Positions 1 to 10,590 of a DNA stretch of 64,000 nucleotides are shown in pieces. The stretch comes from Blasia pusilla. Its lineage: Eukaryota; Marchantiophyta; Marchantiopsida; Blasiales. A program made the translations under genes and the position numbers. Below the pieces are notes generated by a model that saw only the letters and a program-made list of their open reading frames with translations, searched no databases and was not told the DNA's origin. The stretch spans positions 36,022,001 to 36,086,000 of the forward strand of contig CM114274.1 of the NCBI GenBank assembly GCA_050084515.1, read 5' to 3'. Numbering within the stretch: the stretch's first letter is position 1; every line of letters starts with the position of its first letter.

Positions 1-1620
1 TTATTCTTTAGTCATGCACCATCTTCGTCAGTCAATTGCAATATGCTCAAGCTCATGTACCTTCATTCTGAATAGAGATTTAGATAAGTTACGGAAGGAC
101 CGTCCAGATCTATATGAAGAGGATCTATACTCTCATTTATCCAAGCACTCCTTGAATCCTCAGATACCAGGTAGTCCAGCATGGCATAGGCACCACCTAC
201 AAGGCTTAAAAACCATTTCAATAAACTAGGGATGCCACATTCTTCCTGACACTTCATTACTTCTAATTAAGTGTCAGATACAAGATGGGCTGAGATCTCT
301 GATATTGAAGCGTTGCTCAAAAAATTCAATCCCACCTTTATTTAGAGAGATGGTCCAGTTGAGTCTGCTCAGCTCTTCCACACACGTCTCCACACATTTC
401 TATCACAATTCATTTTTTCTTGACCACTACTTCTTGGCAAAGTACTTGACTACATAATCAGATATGAATTGCAAGGCAAAGGTAGCCTGCACTGTCATAT
501 CATCTTTTGGGTTGATCAAGCAAATAAAGATAGAGTCATCTTTGAGATTTGTGCTTATATTCCCACTTGTCAACACCCTCTTAACTCTTATAAACTAAAC
601 TCTTCTTATACTACTGCCACTAATTCCACTTGCACCTCTCTTCTACAAAATTATGTTATACACAAGCAACTACACAAATTTAAGGATGGTGTTTGCATAG
701 TCAAGAACAAAAAGGGCCAACGTCCTTACTATTGAATGGGCTTTCTTGCCGACATTAACATGTCACTAACCCTTTCATTGGCCCTGTAACTATGCGTTGG
801 ACCTACTAAAGACCAACTCTCGAGCATCGCAACGTCATTCCATTTCATCTTGTCATTCTACTCCTTTGGGATGCACACATGAATTTAGAGCGAGTCACAA
901 ACACTGATTGGTCTTTCTACTTGCTTAAGTATGTTTTAAAATCTGAACCTACTGGTTCCCTTGATATAGACACTGAATCTGCCCGCTACCTTGGTCTTGA
1001 AGGATTGGACGAAGTAAGGCTTAAGCTTATATCATGAGTAGTACTCAACAAATCTATATCAGCCATTGAGGCTGCTTTAATAGCTATGCTGATTCCAATT
1101 ATTTTGTGTTCACGTTCTGTTAAATATATAGATTTCAACCCTCCATCTCGTCGTACTTCTCTCTATAAAAATGCTATGTTGCCATGCATACATCCTGTGA
1201 CATTGTATTGTAATAGACCTGACTCCCTATAGGATCTCACTTTCCACATGTATTGGAATAGTCATGAGATTTTTAAATCTCAGACCAAGAACGTACACAA
1301 CAGATTGATTGGTATGGATATGTTAGGGAACTTTGTCTTTGCATCCACAAAAATAGTTAGATTTACGGACTTACATCCCCTTCATCAATAGAATGAGTTC
1401 TTCTATAACATTCTGCTACAAACTTGTCCATTTAGCTCAGAGTCCTCACTACTATCTTCTACTTCACCTACCTGGACCTACTTGCATGAATGTCTTCATC
1501 GCCGAATAATCGGTACCATGGAGGACATAGATGCTCTAATAACAAAACATGCTATTGAAAATCTCTAGAGTCAAGTCCATATAGGTGAGATAAAAGCTAA
1601 GACTACCGTGTTGGTTTCTC
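1..1620 (+). pseudogene. Helitron A: replication initiator (HUH Rep) part, broken
   Basis: This is the N-terminal and Rep region of a Helitron RepHel protein, which would nick and join single strands during rolling-circle transposition. It is cut by the window start. Positions 14-229 hold a Helitron-like N-terminal segment whose FILNRDLDKLR stretch closely matches Helitron B at 52.3 kb. The HUH motif (GSLHCHI) is at about 481-501 and keeps both histidines. The two-tyrosine motif (FYLLKYVLK) is at about 914-940. Frame changes and in-frame stops separate these blocks, so it is a pseudogene. The order N-domain, HUH, Y2, helicase is the normal RepHel order. The family is secure; exact ends are not. 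Confidence 0.8.
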
Positions 1621-1926
1621 AACATCCACTTCTCTGAGCACCATTAATCTGATCGGCCCCCTTGTATGAGGAGAAGCCTAGATTGATGGTTCCGACTTAG
1701 ACTTCGAAGGAGTCATAGTAATATGACGTAGGTGGTTTCACGAGTAGCGTTACTAGGATTATCCAACCCTATATTGCATTAGGGTGCGGGGTACCCTGAT
1801 GCATCGCGGGGGTCTGGGGTTTAGGGAAAACTTGTTCTATTAATAGAAAAGAAGAAAAATAGGTTAAAAACCCTAGTTTCCCAAGCAATGAAATAGTCAG
1901 GAGCTGCAGCGGTAGCGCATTCTCGT
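1621..1926. other. Segment in Helitron A not shared with Helitron B
   Basis: Between the Rep part and the helicase part lies about 300 bases that I cannot align with Helitron B, where the same two parts are joined by coding sequence. It contains a TTTAGGG-type and an AACCCTA-type motif facing each other (about 1817-1885). It may be a small insertion or solo terminal repeat; no target duplication was found. Confidence 0.35.
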
Positions 1927-3108
1927 ATGTCGAGTGATCTCCATGTTCAGATTCCATCAAAACTCTTCTGTGAGCGCATAGACGAACTAGGCCACTTTGT
2001 ATCTCTAAGTTTTGTAAAGATTTCAGTGATTTTGTCACTTTCTGTTTTCTCACATACCAACATTCTTCAACCTTACCTTTCTAATGACCTACGAGCACTT
2101 TTGAATAACACACATCCTCAACCTCATTCACCACTACGGTATGACAATGACTATATCAATCCACCCAAAATCTCTATACTAAATCTTGAACATATGGACT
2201 TGTATAATAGACTCATACACACACAAGCTGGCCTGGTTCTCCTTAAGGGTGTGCCAAGTAGTGGCAAGAGTTATTCTATCACCATTATGCATCAGTATTG
2301 GCAACCTGTTAGAATGTCTACTCTTCTCACTGCAACCACCAGGATTGAGGTTGTCCGTCTCCATCCCACAGCTACCACATTGCATTATGCCTTTGCTATT
2401 CCAGTTTGTGGTGATATCGAGCAGCTCCAGATTACATCTAATATTTATGTCAAACTTCATATTGGTAGTGTTATTATTATAGATGAGTGCTCCATGCTAA
2501 CACCACGTCTTCTTAGATTGTAGCTATGAGATTAAATGAATGCAACCCTTGTTATGGTAAAAATACTTCCAGCTCCAAACTAGTTATTCTCGTTGGGGAT
2601 ATGTGTGAGCTACCACCGGTATGCAGCCACAAGTTCAATCAAATTTTCCACATTTTCCATCTATCTTCATCATTATTCCTAGATAATGCTACAACCTTTG
2701 AACTCACTACTCTTATGAGACATTTTGATGACCGGCCTTATCTTTATTTCCTAACTTCCATAAGAACAGTAATACCCACCACAACTCAGATCCATGCTGC
2801 TAATGGAGCCTCTGCAATATATTGTCCAAGAGATACACTACACTGATAACGACATTTCAAGTATATCTGTTCCTATCTGCTCTTCAGGTAAGCTGGTGAA
2901 TATTACTAGATCCAACTATGCTATAATTCATTATACATCTGACCAGAGATATTACAAAAAGTCATTTCCCTTGTCTCTTGGCTATACGATTACAGCCCAT
3001 AAAAGTCAAGGCTCAACAATTAATCGTAAATGTCTCCTAGTTGTCATATATGCTTTTGCACCAAGTATGATATATATCATGCTCTCACGTGTAAAGACCA
3101 GGAACTAA
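1927..3108 (+). pseudogene. Helitron A: Pif1-family helicase part of RepHel, broken
   Basis: This encodes the 5'-to-3' SF1B helicase that unwinds the transposing strand. Motifs appear in order: Walker A GVPSSGKS (about 2248-2271, intact), Walker B IIDECSM (about 2476-2496), the GDMCELPPV motif (about 2596-2622), HKSQGST (about 2998-3018) and MLSRVKTR (about 3079-3102). Two stops break the reading frame, after LLRL near 2521 and near 2846. It lies directly downstream of the Rep part and matches the helicase of Helitron B at 53.9-55.2 kb. Unlike copy B, this copy keeps the ATP-binding loop. Confidence 0.85.
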
Positions 3109-3207
3109 CTCCGAATTATAGGCATACTAGAATCATCTAATTTTCTTATATATGGCCAACAAGTATAACATTTCTATATGTGCTTTCACTAATTTTCACA
3201 ATGCAAA

Positions 3208-4138
3208 ATGGCTTCAAATGAGAGCAACACGAGATCTAGGGGAAAGAAGGTTGTTTCTAGAGCATGAACTAGGACAAATGTATCTTACATGCAGTAGTTC
3301 CACCAAGCTGATACTCACCCTAATCCAACACCAGACCATGACAAAAACCTCGTGTAGATCATCAAGAACATTTCACTACAACTTGATCCTAGGTAACAAC
3401 ACCTACTTTCAACTCTGATGATATAATTTCTCCCTTGCTATTACTAACTATTAGTCAACAGGTTCCAGCAACCTACATGGAATTTTCCTCCATGATTCTC
3501 AACGACATCGAGACCATCCCAGAGGTCCAAACATCATGTTATGTGCAGCCAACAGAAAACCAGATGAGATTTTTTGACAATCTCGTCCTTGTTCTAGCTT
3601 TATGGGAGAATGATGTTACTAGTTGGCAGATTCATACACTCATTGCCAAAGGGCAAAATTGGTATGACAAATTGAGCCTCTTAAATAAAGACCCTCCTGC
3701 TTCAAGTATACATTCCCAGTGGTCTCCTCGCATTCTTTTCTATGCACATTTCTCTATTGCATTTTTCCCCCTTTTTCCAATTCCACTTGTAACGCTTAGT
3801 ACTTTTTTCTTGCAAGGTTTCAAAAGGAAGCACTCACATTCAAAAAAATTGATTATAAAGAGACCTCATTGACACACACTCAGACTAAAAGGCTATTCTC
3901 CCTTGCATCAGGAGGGATTAGACTAGACCAATTGCGTCCACTCAGACACGAGTTATGTTTACCATTGCACATGCTCATTGACCTTTCTTCGGTCAAAGCT
4001 TCTCATTTACTTACACGCCTAAAGCCAGCAAAGGCCAATGTAGAGTTCCCAGAGTTCCCAGTGCCACTCACTAATAACAAAAAACCACACAGTATCCCAA
4101 TCCTACCAAATTTTGATCTAACTGCACCACAGAGCTAG
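3208..4138 (+). pseudogene. Helitron A accessory gene, three exons, function unknown
   Basis: A spliced gene downstream of the helicase, paired with the one at 55,242-56,214. Exon 1 begins with ATG at 3208 (MASNESNTRSRGKK) and has later stops. Intron 1 is 3393-3461 (GTAACA...CAACAG, with a TACTAAC branch-like site). Exon 2 is 3462-3705, 244 bases, exactly the length in copy B, and holds PATYMEFSSMILNDIE and PTENQMRF. Intron 2 is 3706-3816. Exon 3 carries LFSLASGGIRLDQLRPLRHE and LIDLSSVKASHLL. A one-base shift near its start breaks the frame. I do not recognise the protein family. Conservation in two Helitrons suggests a role in the element. Confidence 0.6.
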
Positions 4139-4508
4139 GACACCACTTCATATACGAACATGAATCTTCAGAACTCACCAAGAAAATGCAAATGTGCTTG
4201 ACTAAAGGTAATTTTACTAACCGCTCCATGTATTTCTATTTGCTGCATATGTTAACACGTATTTCCACATCTATGTATTCTCATTTCATTTTTATATATG
4301 CTCTCACAATCAACCACTTTTTAAGTTACTAATCTACTTTACTTGTGCTTCCACATGTTCATATCTATTTGTTATCACAATTCTTTACTTCATCCTCTCC
4401 TATGCAACACATATACCACACTTGTCCATGCACCTTTATTCCCATTTTTTAAATGCAATTCTTTCTCCTTATTACAAGTTTTCTCCTCATGGAACTGTTG
4501 TTTTTATT
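4139..4508. other. AT-rich stretch between accessory gene and fold-back
   Basis: Pyrimidine-rich on the + strand, with no convincing coding sequence. By comparison with Helitron B (56.2-56.9 kb) it is the intron or spacer before the coiled-coil exon. Confidence 0.4.
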
Positions 4509-5316
4509 CTTGTTCCACTTGCAGTATTTTAATTACCTATTCAATTTCATCCATTTTTTCTATACATCATCTTTGCTTTTCTTTTCATTCAAATCTCATA
4601 ACGTGTGTTTGTTGCGTGCTCATTTCCCAAATATCAGAAAGCTACAATATCTCCTTCTATTCACTTTGCCACCTTATTATCTCTTACAATACTCTAAACT
4701 CTTATGTAATCTCCTTCTTTATGGTGTATGCAGCCTAGATGAAGGAGACCATGTAGGAGAGCACACTACAGTATGGATTCTACAGCTCGCACACCTCCAA
4801 TCCATCATGATACAATACCTCTTCATGTTCATGAAGAGGTATTGTATCATTACACATATGTAAGGTGATTGTCTCCTTCTGATCATCTATATCATCATGG
4901 CGAGAGGAAATGACATCATCACGCACTCCTATCTGTATCTCAAGTTTGGCAACTTCAGAGTCAATGTCATATAGTTTAGTGAGGGCCTCTTCATGAACAT
5001 GAAGAGGTATTGTATCATGATGGATCGGAGGTGTGCGAGCTGTAGAATCCATACTGTAGTGTGCTCTCCTACATGGTCTCCTTCATCTAGGCTGCATACA
5101 CCATAAAGAAGGAGATTACATAAGAGTTTAGAGTATTGTAAGAAATAATAAGGTGGCAAAGTGAAGAGAAGGAGATATTGTAGCTTTCTGATATTTGGGA
5201 AATGAGCACGCAACAGACACACGTTATGAGATTTGAATGAAAAGAAAAGCAAAGATGATGTATAGAAAAAATGGATGAAATTGAATAGGTAATTAAAATA
5301 CTGCAAGTGGAACAAG
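4509..5316. repeat. 331-bp inverted repeat (fold-back) at the end of Helitron A
   Basis: Left arm 4509-4839 and right arm 4986-5316 are near-perfect reverse complements of 331 bp each around a 146-bp loop. The only differences I saw are a few single bases, such as CTCCAAT versus the complement of ATCGGAG. The inner ends are themselves palindromic around CATGTTCATG. The right arm and loop, read on the minus strand from 5052, encode an acidic coiled-coil-like peptide (DIDSEVAKLEIQIG) that resembles the coiled-coil exon of Helitron B at 56,995. So the 3' part of the Helitron accessory coding region has been duplicated in inverse. A transcript would form a long double-stranded hairpin. Confidence 0.9.
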
Positions 5317-5339
5317 ACTAAACCCTAAATGATGATTTT

Positions 5340-5375
5340 TGAGATTGAATCACAGTATACTGTGATTCAATCTCA
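5340..5375. repeat. 36-bp perfect palindrome
   Basis: The arm TGAGATTGAATCACAGTA is followed immediately by its exact reverse complement, with no loop. It sits 23 bases beyond the fold-back. It could be a terminal hairpin of Helitron A or a separate template-switch product. Confidence 0.9.
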
Positions 5376-6231
5376 GCCTTGTCATTATCTTTACAAACAA
5401 ATGCATCATTGTTGTTCAACTTTTATGTTTATATTGTAGTTGCATCCACAGACCTTAAACTACGTCTCTTTATTTATTCTCTCCTTATCTCCAATCTTAT
5501 CATGCTTTATTTTGTATTTGGGCTTCATCTCTCCCTTTTTTCTATCTTTACATTCCCCATCTTTACTCTCTGACTTATCTCTCTCTTCGCTGATACTCAA
5601 CCATCTTCTACTGATTTTTTCATGCTACATCTCCAAGCAAAGTTTTCTTTACCTTCATGTATGTCATTCTACTCACTCCACTATCTTTCCTACTCATCTT
5701 TCAATTCAGCCAATATCCCTATCTTCCTTTTTAGTAACTTACTCCACTTTCGCCTCAATTCCTATCTTGCTTGAATTCATGCCATTCAACCTCTATCTCT
5801 TATTTTTTTCCACCTTTATTATAGTTGTTTTATTTTCAATCACTTTTCTCTTATCAGCTCAACATACATGAACCATGCATTCTACATTTCTACTTTAAGG
5901 TCCCTTCTACTATTCTTCTTATGTTTCATACTTCCACCCTCACTTGTTCACCAATTTTCAATGGATACTCATATATGTGCGTGGGATCTTATATGAGGAT
6001 CTCTCATCGTTGGGAGCCCAATCAACTCTTCCAATAGAGTACCCTATAGGGATTGATTCTCTCATCATCCACACCCATCCCGTAGTGCCCGTATGTTCAA
6101 CTAAATCTCAATGTATTATAAAATAATCTCCCTACACAACTCCGCTTCCCAAAATTTATTACCTATTATCTACATTGCGACAATCCATTCATCACCACGC
6201 AATTCTCCCCTCATAACCTATACAACATTTT
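5376..6231. other. T-rich non-coding stretch
   Basis: Mostly pyrimidine-rich on the + strand. The open frames here are leucine, serine and phenylalanine-rich by composition and show no motif. It probably includes the end of Helitron A, but no clear CTRR terminus was found. It ends where the methyltransferase element begins. Confidence 0.4.
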
Positions 6232-6435
6232 TGTCATGACTATTAGGATAGATCGATGGTATCTAGCAGAGCGTCTACACGAGTAGTGAAGGACAAGCCC
6301 AGGAGGTCGAGGATGACCTGTTGAGGCCATCTATCCCTATCTATCCACTTGCTCTCTCAGATTTCCCGGGGCCTCAACAGGTAGTTGGGGATAGATGTCG
6401 AGGAAGCTCCAGGAGGTCGAGGATGACCTGTTTTT
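6232..6435 (+). repeat. 5' core repeat of copy 1, shortened and rearranged
   Basis: It starts TGTCATGACTATTAGGATAG, matching the 5' core of copy 2 and the 3' core at 15,541. After about 95 bp it is rearranged: arms 6317-6328 and 6370-6381 are perfect inverted repeats, and the stretch before 6381 is the reverse complement of core sequence found near 15,630-15,660. A 22-bp piece ending GGATGACCTG occurs twice (about 6298-6319 and 6410-6431). Most of the core is missing compared with copy 2. Confidence 0.75.
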
Positions 6436-7899
6436 GCAGATTGGGGACCATGTTTCCCTGTCAGTGGCTCATGGTAGTGCTCACCCAAGCAAGGGCTGCT
6501 TTGATTGTTCTTTGCAATTACCGATTTTTCGTGTGGAAGAGTGGCGCGCGGAAGCGTTGCCCAATTTCTGATAGGGATTGATTATGGGGACGGGTTGCCC
6601 CATGCTGGTGCTCTCCGGAGCACCATGTAGCTTGCTGATTTGTATTTTTAGAGAGTTTACATTTTCGTTGGGAGAAATCAGCGCGGAAGCGCTGCCAAAT
6701 TTTGTGTAGGAGAAAGAGACATTGGGCTTTATGACAGTCCCGGTCAGTTTTTATTGGAATGTTCGATTCCATATATTTTTGAAATTATTGTAGATAGTGA
6801 AGCTGTGCATGCTATGCAAAAAATGGTGTGCAATTTGGAGTTGCGAGTAAAAATTTATGGTCAATCTAGAAAAACTGCCATTGCTAGGCGATTTCTAGGG
6901 TTAAATTATTCAGACCCTAAACCAGCCGCCACGCCGGCGACGGCTGTCGCCGCCATAGTCACCATCAACGGTCCACCTTCCACCATCCACCATCCACCAT
7001 TTCCATCACCCAACGCTGCTCGAGCTGCATTCGGCTCTTTCCATCCTTTGGTTGCCATTGCCGCCATTACGGAGTGGAGGGTCTTCCACGATCACCGTTC
7101 ATTCTCTGACTTGCGCCGCCACCACGTACTTTCATTTGGTCGCCATCGTTATCGCAATTTCGTCATCAACAAGTGATGGCACATGATCTCGGGTTATGGT
7201 GTTTGAGTTTTCATTTCATGTTTCTATGTTGTGATTGGTAGCCGCTCGACGACGATCGAGTACCGTGTCGTGACGCCCGTAGCCGCAACGCGCCGTCGAT
7301 TGCCACGCCGTGCTGCTCGTGGCCACACCGCACCTTCTCGATTGCGGAGCCGCTCCTTCACTAAGGACTAGAACATGTGAATTGCTGATTGAGGAGGGTA
7401 TGCCGCCAAGTTCCACACCCCATTCCCGAGTGCCGCCAGTGCCGCACCGGTCCGTTGGACCTGCACCGCACATCGAGGAGGTTTGAGCAACGTCAGTACA
7501 GGAGGAGTACGACTTGGTGATTGGAGTAGTTGTCTTCACGACCGAGTTGGGGTCAAGAATTGCAATTGCGGAGGAGCAACATTGACATTATTGTCAGGTT
7601 ACCCATGCAGGTCTCTAACCCTGCACGTGTGAGGGATTTCCGGATATTGGGAAGTTATTTGGGATATTGGGTTTTGTGCTAATGCTAGGAGCATCGATGA
7701 TGTATGGGTTTAGGGGACATAGACATGTGTGGGATGTCCAGAGTTGAGGATGGTTTGTCCATGAGACGATAGATTGGTTGATTTGCCGCACCACGCTGCT
7801 TGTTGCCGCACATTACACGTCTCGGGGAGGGAGAGTGAAGATCGAGTACCGCATGTTTGGGATGAGTGATTAAGGGATTACTTGCGAGATTGAGAGTGA
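6436..7899 (+). promoter_or_regulatory. Long 5' leader of copy 1, with hairpin cluster at 6546-6694
   Basis: About 1.46 kb between the 5' core and gag, clearly shared with copy 2 (35,830-37,350). Three compact hairpins lie close together: GCGC-GGAA-GCGT (6546-6557), GGTGCTC-TCCG-GAGCACC (6607-6624) and CAGCGC-GGAA-GCGCTG (6679-6694). The GGAA loops fit the GNRA class and TCCG fits the UNCG class. Such hairpins are typical of packaging or dimerisation signals in retroelement leaders, but that role is inference. A TCCACCATCCACCA-type minisatellite lies near 6975-7003. No classic tRNA primer site follows the core. An open frame at 6754-7176 is not kept in copy 2, so I do not call it a gene. Confidence 0.65.
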
Positions 7900-9430
7900 T
7901 TGAGTGAGAGTTGCACGAGGGTCATCACGGCGTCCATTTGGGACTTTGAGAGGCAAATTGGTGATCCCGAGAGTAGCTCGAGAGGTTTTATGCGGAGTGG
8001 TGCAAGGTTCCGAGGGTCTCCACATGAGGGACCACCTCGACCTCCTTCTGTGTCATTGTCAAACAAGGGGAGGTGTAGAGGAGTTTGTAAGCACATCACC
8101 ACACATTGTGAGTGGTCCTACTAGTTGGGCGTACAAGATGGACGACCGGGGTAGAGGACCGCGTAGGTTTTCAGGAGCAGTAGGTGCGATTGAGTTGCAC
8201 GATTTCATAGTAGAGTTTAGGAGTTGGTGCGACTCCCAACGGGCCAGGAAATCTAGAAAGTTCAACCCGTTTATAGCATGGAACGGTATGTTCCAACATT
8301 TAGAGGGGGCGCCCATGGACGATAACCATGAGTTCTCTTAGAGATATGCACGTGAGATCGAGGCGTGGAGGCTCTACTATGACCCACATTATATGTCATG
8401 GACGGAGTCGTTCCCAAATGAGAAGGAGGAGTCAAGAGAGGCTACTTCCTCTTCCACTAGTGATGTTTTAGGAGGGGTCACTTGCACGGGAGCAGTTGCA
8501 TCGTCTAGTCAAGTTCGTCCCAAGTTCAACCCTATGGTTGAGTTCTTTGCTGAGTTGAGGGCGAGCTACCTAGGGGTACGGACGGAGAAGTTGCGGAGCA
8601 TCCATGACTTCCACATGTGCCCGGGAAAGAGTTTGCGTGAGGCTTACACTCACTTGCGCCGGTTGATCAACGTCACCGGGGGGTGACAAAGGCTCAAGCT
8701 ATCCAGTCGTGGTACGCGATGCTGGACCGGACCCTGCGGACATGGGTGCGGGAGGGGGTGCTTCTTATGAACACCTCCCCTACGTTGAGAGATGTTTTTA
8801 GGACCGCTCAAAAAATTGAGCGTAACATGGCGGAGGAGAGCGTAGCCACCATGGGTCCTGGGCGAGAGTAGTTGCGATTGTCTGCACCACCTGTGCACCA
8901 ACGTGGACTCCGAGATAGGTTGACTGTGGCACCACAAGCTCAGGGAGGATACCGGGAGGCCGTGCCACAGAGACCTTCATATGCGGCTCACAAGCAGCCA
9001 CATACTATTACTTGTTGGTCATGTGGTGGAGCCCATCATCAGCGCGATTGCACTCGTCAAGGTTATGGATGTGTGCCTAAGCATGGAGGAGGAGATGGTG
9101 CTGCACCAGGAGGTTATCATTGTGACTATTTTCAGAGGTATGGTCATACATGCGCCAAGTGTTTCAGTTCACATCCTGAGTTATATCCGGACCAAGGGCC
9201 AGAGAGGGCACCAGAGCGAGTAGCCGGTTCGGGTGGGCCTAGAGATCGTGCACCAAATGGTCTCGTTGGGGGACAAGGAGCTGGAGTTGACCAACAGGGT
9301 GGTGGAGCTGCCCACGGAGGAGGTAGAGTACCACCACCTAGACGTGCCGAGGGAGACGTCGGGCGTGAGGCTGGGATGGCTGCTCAGATATAGCAACTAC
9401 ATGAGCAGATTGCCGCTATGGCATTGAGGT
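7900..9430 (+). pseudogene. gag of copy 1 (two zinc knuckles), broken
   Basis: The nucleocapsid polyprotein that would coat the element RNA. The N-terminal part (RVITASIWDFERQ, SSSRGFMRSG) is arginine and serine-rich. A retrotransposon gag core follows at about 8530-8870 (VEFFAELRASY, REAYTHLRRLINVT, DRTLRTWVREGV). Then come two CCHC zinc knuckles: CWSCGGAHHQRDC near 9013 and, near 9118, CDYFQRYGH, where copy 2 has a canonical CDYCQRYGH. A glycine-rich tail follows. Stops interrupt it at 8340 (TAG where copy 2 has CAG), around 8870 and at 9391. The start is uncertain because upstream frames are also open. Confidence 0.75.
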
Positions 9431-9641
9431 TATCCGATGCCGGATCCGTGGCATCGACATCATATGGAGCAGCAAGAGATATGGAGGATCTTGGTTGGAT
9501 GTGCGGGGTTGCCTAGATGGAGGCCGCCGCAGTTGTGACGCGTGGAGCAGCCGTAGAGTTGGATCCACAGCTAGGGAAAGCCAGGACACAGACTAGGATT
9601 CCTCAATCTTTCATGTTGTCCGAGGCGATGAGAACCCATCG

Positions 9642-10590
9642 ATGGGTTCTAATCAGAGTTCTTGGAGAGTTGGTGATGTTGTTGGTGTGCAGGCACAAAG
9701 GGCGATGGGAGAAGCGAGTGCGACGACTCCTATTTTTGATGCTCAGGAGGGGCATGTGTCAAGCACGTTGTTGGGGGCGGCCATCATTGTATACCGCGCT
9801 CCTTTATTTTCTGCTTCCGATGTTATGACATTGGGGGGTCTGCTCGTCGAGGCTTTTCGACTGGTTGCTACGCTATGTGAGCGTGGAGTTGGAGTTCTTG
9901 CATCACGTTCAGAGGTGATTGCAGAGAAGGTGATGGACCTGCCCTTGGAACATATGCTCGGGCCATCCATGTCAAATTCATGGCAGACCGTGGCTGCTAG
10001 GATGGCAGAGATGCCCGCTAGACCCGCGATAGAGCGTGCCATGGCTTCTCCTGGTGTTGTGTTGCTAGATAACCGAGGAGAGGTCTTCCAGTTGGTAAGT
10101 CTTGGAGGTAGAGCTTTTTTTCCGCAACGCATCTTGTCGGATTCAGGAGCGCAACCCCTGATTTTGGGGAAAGTGTCATTCACAGGATTGGGCTTGACGA
10201 GAGCCGATTTGGAGCGTTGTCCATTCTAGATACAGACATCCTTGGGTGGAGCAAGTACCACATAGTATATCACCCAACATGAGGTCATGGTGAGGATTCC
10301 CCTGGGACATCCTACAGATGAGTCCGTGGTGCGAGCCAAGGCGATAGTGACTGATGGAGAGTCCTACAACCTCTTGGTTGGTGGAGCAGTGTTATACCCA
10401 ATGGGATTTTCCCTGGATAATTAGGAGGAGTTAGCGTCCTACAGACTAGGATGGCAGTCAGATGATGGGCGCCTTAGCTCTTTACCCGTTCGATTCACAT
10501 GTGCAGTGATGGAGCGACGGCCAGGAGAGGTGGCGACCTTATGAGCATTTAGCAGTGCCATCACTTAGCCTAGTGATTTGATTGAGGGAC
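9642..10590 (+). pseudogene. Protease region of copy 1 (retropepsin-like)
   Basis: Aspartic protease expected to cut the polyprotein. The active-site motif is DSGAQPLILG at about 10,140-10,170, preceded by a hydrophobic strand; copy 2 has the same DSGAQP motif. A downstream conserved segment (VRAKAIVTDGESYNLLVGGA, about 10,327-10,386) continues the fold. Stops at 10,229, at the TAG after LDN near 10,423, and later break it. It lies between gag and the methyltransferase, the usual gypsy position for protease. The region before the protease (9642-10,080) is conserved between copies but unassigned. Confidence 0.7.

Noticed and set aside
4343-4863. Two overlapping hydrophobic frames that look like membrane proteins
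   Set aside because: Composition effect of T-rich DNA; the second is repeated antisense only because of the inverted repeat.
6255-6275. Primer-site-like TGGTATC...AGAGCG inside the 5' core of copy 1
   Set aside because: Four extra bases split the motif, other core copies read TGGGATCTA, and it lies inside the repeat rather than after it.
7216-7539. 107-codon minus-strand frame in the leader of copy 1
   Set aside because: GC-rich antisense frame, not kept in copy 2.
9743-10183. 146-codon open frame on the minus strand
   Set aside because: It is the mirror of the protease region of copy 1; the same antisense frame recurs in copy 2 (33,407-33,838), explained by shared composition.
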